From: an uncultured Rhodospirillales bacterium
GTDB taxonomy: Bacteria > Pseudomonadota > Alphaproteobacteria > ATCC43930 > CGMCC-115725
DNA: 64,000 nucleotides
Direction of reading: 5' to 3'
Assembly (NCBI GenBank): GCA_903828515.1
Contig: CAIKMD010000007.1
Span: 124,001 to 188,000 of the forward strand
The number at the start of each line of letters is the position of its first letter. Position 1 is the stretch's first letter. Below the pieces are notes generated by a model, which saw only the letters and a program-made list of their open reading frames with translations, was not told where the DNA came from and did not search any database. This document shows, in pieces, positions 59,359 through 64,000 of the stretch. The position numbers and the translations under genes were made by a program.

Positions 59359-60228
59359 ATGAAAGCCGCCGAGTTCGATTACGCCCGCGCGGCCGATCTC
59401 GACGACGTATTCCGCCTGCTCGACGGCGCGCAGGGCGAAGCAAAGATCATCGCCGGCGGCCAGACCCTGGTGCCGCTGCTGGTCATGCGGCTGGCGCGAC
59501 CGACGCTCGTCGTCGACATCAACGGCATTGCCGAATTGAGCGGCATCGCGGCTGACGAAACCGGCGTCACGTTCGGCGCCGCGACGCGCCAGATCGACGC
59601 GCTCGAAGCCGCGGGCGTCGCGCGCCATGCGCCGCTTTTGAAGAAAGCGCTCGCGCTGGTCGGCCATCCGCAAACCCGCAATCGCGGCACGATCGGCGGC
59701 AGCCTCGCCAACGCCGATCCGGCTGCCGAGATCGGCCTGATCGCGCGCACCCTCGATGCCGAGATCGAGGCGCGCTCCAGCGCGGGCGGGCGACAGATCG
59801 CGGCCGACGCCTTTTTCACCGGTGCGATGTCGACGGTGTTGTCGGCCGAGGAATGCCTGACCAAGGTTCGCTTTCCGGTCTGGCCGGGCCGGGTCGGCAC
59901 CGGCTTTGAGGAAATGAGCAATCGCCGCAGCGATTTCGCGTTGGTTGCCGTCGCGTGTCAGGTGGCGATCGACAAGGCCGGCGTGTGCACGCGTATCGCG
60001 CTCGGCGTCGGCGGCGCCGAACCCGTGCCGGTGCGCGCGTCGGATGCCGAGAAACGCCTGATCGGCACGCGTCTGGAGTCTGCCGACATCAATGCTGCGC
60101 TGAACACGCTGGCGGAAACCCTCGATCCGCTGTCGGACGTTCACGCCTCGGCGGATTATCGCCGCCGCGTCGCGGTGCATCTGGCCGCGCGCACCATCGC
60201 ATCGGCGCGCGACGAGGCAAGGGCGTAA
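59359..60228 (+). CDS. Molybdenum hydroxylase FAD-binding subunit (CoxM/XdhB type)
   Basis: 289 residues from the ATG at 59359 with GAGAGG just before it. Two FAD contacts are visible: IIAGGQTLVPLLVMRLARP (about 30-48) and NRGTIGGSLANADPAAE (about 109-125). The C-terminal domain follows (CO_deh_flav_C type). It passes electrons from the iron-sulfur subunit to an acceptor. Its stop shares a base with the next start (TAATG). Part of a complete FAD/Fe-S/Mo set. Confidence 0.93.
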   Translation: MKAAEFDYARAADLDDVFRLLDGAQGEAKIIAGGQTLVPLLVMRLARPTLVVDINGIAELSGIAADETGVTFGAATRQIDALEAAGVARHAPLLKKALALVGHPQTRNRGTIGGSLANADPAAEIGLIARTLDAEIEARSSAGGRQIAADAFFTGAMSTVLSAEECLTKVRFPVWPGRVGTGFEEMSNRRSDFALVAVACQVAIDKAGVCTRIALGVGGAEPVPVRASDAEKRLIGTRLESADINAALNTLAETLDPLSDVHASADYRRRVAVHLAARTIASARDEARA

Positions 60229-60719
60229 TGTCCAGCCACGCGATCACCGTGACGATCAATGGCCGGGTTTATCGCGCGACGGTTCCGGCACGCATGACGC
60301 TGGTCGATTTTCTGCGCGACGAATTGCGTCTCACCGGCACGCATGTTGGTTGCGAGCATGGTGTGTGCGGCGCCTGCTCGATCATGTTCGAAGGGCGGCC
60401 GATCCGTTCCTGCCTGATGTTCGCGGCGCAGGCCGATGGCGCGTCGATCACCACGGTCGAAGGCCTGGCGCCCGAGCCGGGCGGACTGAGCGTGCTGCAG
60501 GACAGTTTCTGGGAAACCCATGCGCTGCAATGCGGCTACTGCACGCCCGGCATGCTGATCGCGGCGCATGCCTTGCTGATGCGGATACCCAATCCAACCG
60601 ACGAGGAAATTCGCGAGGCGATCAGTGGCAATCTCTGCCGCTGTACCGGTTACAAACAGATCGTTGACGCGGTGAAGCTCGCGGCCGAACGCCTGAGCGG
60701 CAAGAACCAAAATGGCTGA
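60228..60719 (+). CDS. Molybdenum hydroxylase [2Fe-2S] subunit (CoxS/XdhC type)
   Basis: 163 residues from the ATG at 60228; the longer frame lies inside the FAD subunit. The plant-type ferredoxin cluster is bound by GCEHGVCGACSIMFEG plus the following RSCLMF (about 43-65), and the second, helical cluster by CGYCTPGM and CRCTGYKQIV (about 102-146). Full set of eight Cys ligands. It overlaps the start of the large subunit by 8 bases. Confidence 0.95.
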   Translation: MSSHAITVTINGRVYRATVPARMTLVDFLRDELRLTGTHVGCEHGVCGACSIMFEGRPIRSCLMFAAQADGASITTVEGLAPEPGGLSVLQDSFWETHALQCGYCTPGMLIAAHALLMRIPNPTDEEIREAISGNLCRCTGYKQIVDAVKLAAERLSGKNQNG

Positions 60720-63099
60720 AGCGAAGTTCCGCTATATCGCCACAAAACGCCGTCCGAAGGAGGATCGGCGGTTTCTCGCCGGCGCCGCGCAATTCGTCGC
60801 GGATATCAATCTGCAAGGCATGCTGCATGCCGCGCTGGTGGCGAGCCCCTATTCCTTCGCGCGCATCAAGAGCATCGATGCCAAGGTGGCGCTGGCTCTG
60901 CCGGGCGTTCATGCGGTGGTGACCGGGGCGGAGCTCGCCGCGGCGACCGAGCCGATGATGAGCGGCCTCGATGCGCCGAAACTCTTTCGCTGGCCGATGG
61001 CGCATCAGATGGCGCGCTATGCCGGCGAGTGGGTGGCCGTCGTCGTCGCCGATACGCGTGCGATCGCCGAGGACGCCGCCGAACTGGTCGAGGTCGATTA
61101 CGAGCCACTGACCCCGGTGACCGATCCCGAAGCGGCGCTCGATCCGGCATCGCCGGCGATCCATCCCGAGCACGGCTCGAACATCCTGTTCCGCAAAAAA
61201 TGGACATGGGGTCCCGTCGCCGAGGATTTCGCCGGCGCCGATCGGCGCCTCGCGTTTCGCGCGCGCTGGCATCGCAGCTCGACCGTACCGATCGAAACCT
61301 TCGGCGTGGTGGCGAGCTGGGATCACGCGCGACAGCTCCTCGATGTCTGGGCCTCGATCCAGATGCCGAAATATCCCGATCAACTGGCGCGCGCGTTGCG
61401 CCTGCCGGGCAATGGCGTGCGGGTCCATTTCGATGTCGATGTCGGTGGCTCCTATGGCGTCAAACGCGGCCTCAAGCATTCGATCCTCGCCGGGTTTCTC
61501 GCGCGCAAGCTCGATGCGCCGGTGCGCCTGATCGAAGACCGGCTCGACAACATGCGCGGCGGCGACGCACAGGGGCCGGATCGCATCTTCGACATGGAAG
61601 TGGCGTTCACCAACGCGGGCGTCATCCGCGCGCTGAAAATCCGCGCGCTCGACGATTGCGGTGCCCATGCCGGCCGCGCGCCGCTGCAATTGGGCAAGCC
61701 GGTTGGCGCGATCTGCGGGCCTTATCGCGTCAACAGCGTCGAGTACGAAGCGATCAGCGTCACCACCAACAAGACGCCGCAAGAAGCGGTGCGCGGCTTT
61801 GGCCAGGCACCGACCAATTTCGCCTTGGAGAACGCGGTCGATCGCGTGGCATCGGCGCTCGGCATGGACCGGATCGCGCTGCGGCGCCTGAACCTTATCC
61901 GCGCCGACGAATTCCCGTACACGATCCCGTCGGGTAGCGCCTATGACAGCGGCGATTATCACGCCGTACTCGATAAGGCCTTGGCCGCCGGACCTTACGA
62001 CGCGCTGATCGTGCGGCGCGATGCGGCCCGTGCCGCCGGCAAGCTCGCCGGCATCGGCGTGGTCACGTGCCTCGAACCGTCGGGCGGCAATTCCTCGTTC
62101 GAGCCGCTGTTCAATCCGAAGAATGACACGACGACCTGGATGGAGGCGTGCAGCATCAAAGTCGATGCGGCGGGCTCGATCACCGTGTCGATGAATACGA
62201 CCTCGTCGGGCCAGGGCCACGAGACCTTGGCGTCGACCGTGGTCGGCGAAGTCCTGGAGCGCGATCCCGAAACCATCCGTGTGGTGCGCGCCGACTCATT
62301 GTCGGCGCTGCCTTCGAACAGCCCGGTCGGCAGCCGCATGGCGATCATGCTGGGCGGCGCGGCAGCAGGTGCGGCCAAGAAGATCAAAGAGACGGCAGCG
62401 GCGATTGCCGCCAAGAAGCTCGGCGTCGCGCCGGCTGAGATCGATTATGCCGATGGCGTGTTTTCGGTGCGCGGTGAGCCCGGCAAGAAGCTCACCTGGC
62501 AAGCGGTCTGTGAAACCGCGCATCGCCGGTTCCACGAATTGCCGGACGGGATGGAGCCGGGGTTGCAGGCGTTTCACGTTCTCGAAGTGCCGACCGGCGG
62601 GACTCTGCCGACGGCGGATGGACGGGTGCAGATGTATCCCTGCTATTCGTTCGAAAGCCACGTCGTTTATGCCGAGGTGGATCGCGTGACGGGTCAGGTC
62701 ACGCTCGGCCGCTACGTCGTCGGCCACGATTGCGGGACGATGATCAATCCCGACATCGTGCATGGCATGACCTATGGCGGTGTCGCCCATGGCATCGGCG
62801 CGGCGCTTTACGAGCGGTTCCGCTATGATGACCAGGGCCAGTTGTTGAGCGGCACGTTCATGGATTATCTCATTCCCTCGTCGCACGAAGTGCCGGATAT
62901 CGCCATCGTCGATCATTGCACGCCGTCGCCGCTGACCGCCTTCGGCCAGAAGGGTTCGGGCGAGGCGGGTTATCTCGGCGGGCCGGCGGCGATATCCTGC
63001 GCCGTCAACGACGCGTTGGCGCCTTTGGGAATTTTCCTGGCCGAACTGCCGATGACACCCGGCCTACTCGGCGATCTGATCGCGACAAAGCAAAAATAG
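60712..63099 (+). CDS. Molybdenum hydroxylase large (Mo-cofactor) subunit
   Basis: 795 residues. Aldehyde oxidase/xanthine dehydrogenase a/b hammerhead domain (about 14-130), then Mo-cofactor domains with VDVGGSYGVKRGLKHSIL (about 243-260), AVRGFGQAPTNFALENAVDR (about 361-380) and the catalytic Glu in GSGEAGYLGGPAAISC (about 748-763). The active-site loop is VRGFGQ, not the AYXCSFR of true CO dehydrogenase, so it hydroxylates an organic ring or aldehyde instead. The neighbouring flavin monooxygenase and amidohydrolase suggest an N-heterocycle or aromatic acid. Confidence 0.93.
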   Translation: MAEAKFRYIATKRRPKEDRRFLAGAAQFVADINLQGMLHAALVASPYSFARIKSIDAKVALALPGVHAVVTGAELAAATEPMMSGLDAPKLFRWPMAHQMARYAGEWVAVVVADTRAIAEDAAELVEVDYEPLTPVTDPEAALDPASPAIHPEHGSNILFRKKWTWGPVAEDFAGADRRLAFRARWHRSSTVPIETFGVVASWDHARQLLDVWASIQMPKYPDQLARALRLPGNGVRVHFDVDVGGSYGVKRGLKHSILAGFLARKLDAPVRLIEDRLDNMRGGDAQGPDRIFDMEVAFTNAGVIRALKIRALDDCGAHAGRAPLQLGKPVGAICGPYRVNSVEYEAISVTTNKTPQEAVRGFGQAPTNFALENAVDRVASALGMDRIALRRLNLIRADEFPYTIPSGSAYDSGDYHAVLDKALAAGPYDALIVRRDAARAAGKLAGIGVVTCLEPSGGNSSFEPLFNPKNDTTTWMEACSIKVDAAGSITVSMNTTSSGQGHETLASTVVGEVLERDPETIRVVRADSLSALPSNSPVGSRMAIMLGGAAAGAAKKIKETAAAIAAKKLGVAPAEIDYADGVFSVRGEPGKKLTWQAVCETAHRRFHELPDGMEPGLQAFHVLEVPTGGTLPTADGRVQMYPCYSFESHVVYAEVDRVTGQVTLGRYVVGHDCGTMINPDIVHGMTYGGVAHGIGAALYERFRYDDQGQLLSGTFMDYLIPSSHEVPDIAIVDHCTPSPLTAFGQKGSGEAGYLGGPAAISCAVNDALAPLGIFLAELPMTPGLLGDLIATKQK

Positions 63100-63108
63100 G
63101 AGGTCGTT

Positions 63109-64000
63109 TTGATTATCGATACCCATGGCCATTTCGTGCCGGCCTCGTTCCTCGACGGGTTGGCGACACAGCGCCGCCTGTTTCCCTCGGTCAAGATCAT
63201 CAACGAGAAGCCCGGCATGCGCTTCATCTTCGGCGGCGCGCCGCCGTCGCGGCCGGTGGGTGCGCTGCTCCACGATCTCGACAAGCGCAAGGAATGGCTC
63301 GGCAAGGCGCGGATCGACACGCAGATGGTCGGCTCGTGGCTCGACATTTTCGGTTACGAATTGCCGCCGGAAGAGGGCGCCGATTGGTGCCGCTTCATGA
63401 ACGAGGCGATGCTCAACGACATCAAACCGCTGCCCGCTTTGGCGCCGCTCGCCTGCGTGCCGCTGCAAAGCGGCAAGCTCGCGGCCCAGGTGCTCGAGGA
63501 GGCATTGGCCAAGGGCTTCCACGGCGCGATGATCGGAACCCAGCCCAAGGGCCAGCTCGGCAAGCTCGACGATCCCGATCTCAACCCATTCTGGGAGGCC
63601 TGCTCGGCGCACAAGGTCACGCTCTTCGTCCATCCGATGTTCGTCTGCGGCGACGACCGGGTGAACGATTTCGACCTGATGAACGCGGTCGGCCGCGTTT
63701 CCGACACGTCGATCGCGCTGGCCCGCCTGCTCTTCGCCGGGCATCTCACGCGCTATCCCGGCATGAACCTGATCATCTCGCATGGCGGCGCGGCATTGCC
63801 CTTCGCTTTGGGCCGGTTCAAGCGCAACAACGCGATCCACAAGGGCGAATATGCCGACGCCGAAACCGAGTTCCGCCGGCTCTATTTCGATTCGGTTTTG
63901 TTCGAGCCGCGTGCACTGCGCTACCTGTGCGACGTGGCCGGCGGCGACAAGGTCTGCCTCGGCTCGGATTACCCGTTCCCGATCGGCGATCCCGATCCGG
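63109..64000 (+). CDS. ACMSD-like amidohydrolase (3' end outside window)
   Basis: Starts at a TTG at 63109, five bases after AGGAGG, which overlaps the stop of the Mo subunit; no closer ATG fits. 297 codons are visible. IIDTHGHFVP gives the HxH metal pair (residues 6 and 8), VTLFVHPMFV the third His (about 170-179), LIISHGGAALPFALGRFKR (about 222-240) and LGSDYPFPIGDPDP the late Asp, near the cut end. This is the aminocarboxymuconate-semialdehyde decarboxylase layout, unlike the five tandem amidohydrolases. It would process a ring-cleavage product of the preceding oxidation module. Confidence 0.9.
   Translation, partial: MIIDTHGHFVPASFLDGLATQRRLFPSVKIINEKPGMRFIFGGAPPSRPVGALLHDLDKRKEWLGKARIDTQMVGSWLDIFGYELPPEEGADWCRFMNEAMLNDIKPLPALAPLACVPLQSGKLAAQVLEEALAKGFHGAMIGTQPKGQLGKLDDPDLNPFWEACSAHKVTLFVHPMFVCGDDRVNDFDLMNAVGRVSDTSIALARLLFAGHLTRYPGMNLIISHGGAALPFALGRFKRNNAIHKGEYADAETEFRRLYFDSVLFEPRALRYLCDVAGGDKVCLGSDYPFPIGDPDP

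Noticed and set aside
60712-63099. Aerobic CO dehydrogenase large subunit (coxL)
   Set aside because: The active-site loop reads VRGFGQ instead of the AYXCSFR of form I CO dehydrogenase, so CO oxidation is not supported.

Overview
The window reads as GC-rich, densely packed, short-gap operonic DNA from an alphaproteobacterium. The DUF1127 small protein, the PadR regulator with a His/Gly-rich N-terminus, the OmpA-type porin and the very large load of ABC substrate-binding proteins and aromatic-degradation enzymes fit a soil or water Rhodospirillales/Hyphomicrobiales-like organism. The species cannot be named from sequence alone. No rRNA, tRNA, IS element, integrase or CRISPR array was seen, and no intergenic stretch longer than about 300 bases exists.

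Layout. 1-9.1 kb: end of a 3-hydroxyacyl-CoA dehydrogenase, a secreted dienelactone hydrolase-like enzyme, a padR-DUF1127 unit with a well-formed promoter/operator, a tandem pair of NMT1/TauA-type periplasmic binding proteins (SBPs), then fhs, a 5-formyl-THF cyclo-ligase, an HMG-CoA-lyase-like enzyme and an OmpA-like porin. 9.3-18.1 kb: a cupin and a minus-strand catabolic operon (SDR, EntE-like adenylate ligase, amidohydrolase, SBP, HyuB), preceded by two M24-fold proteins that lack metal ligands. 18.2-21.5 kb: a LonB-like protease and an isocitrate-lyase/PEP-mutase family enzyme. 21.7-32.3 kb: a plus-strand operon hyuA-hyuB-SBP-SBP-SBP-ATPase-permease-permease, then an MmgE/PrpD protein. This is the only complete ABC importer in the window. 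32.3-35.9 kb: a minus-strand aromatic unit (gentisate dioxygenase-like bicupin, flavin monooxygenase, MDR oxidoreductase). 36.1-46.9 kb: eleven consecutive paralogous SBP genes on the minus strand with no transporter gene between them. 47.0-55.1 kb: TauD-like oxygenase, Rieske protein, a small unknown protein and five consecutive paralogous amidohydrolases. 55.1-57.6 kb: DUF2252, a glycosyltransferase and a PNPOx-like protein. 57.7-64 kb: a flavin monooxygenase, a second copy of the small unknown family, a three-subunit molybdenum hydroxylase and an ACMSD-like amidohydrolase cut by the window end.

How it may work together (inference). Seventeen SBPs against one ATPase and two permeases suggest a ligand-capture system in which many periplasmic receptors feed one or few importers. 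Around them sit ring-hydroxylating, ring-cleaving and C-N/C-C hydrolysing enzymes. The twin amplification of receptor (11 copies) and amidohydrolase (5 copies) on either side of one divergent promoter region is the most unusual structure here and the best candidate for an undescribed uptake-and-degradation system.
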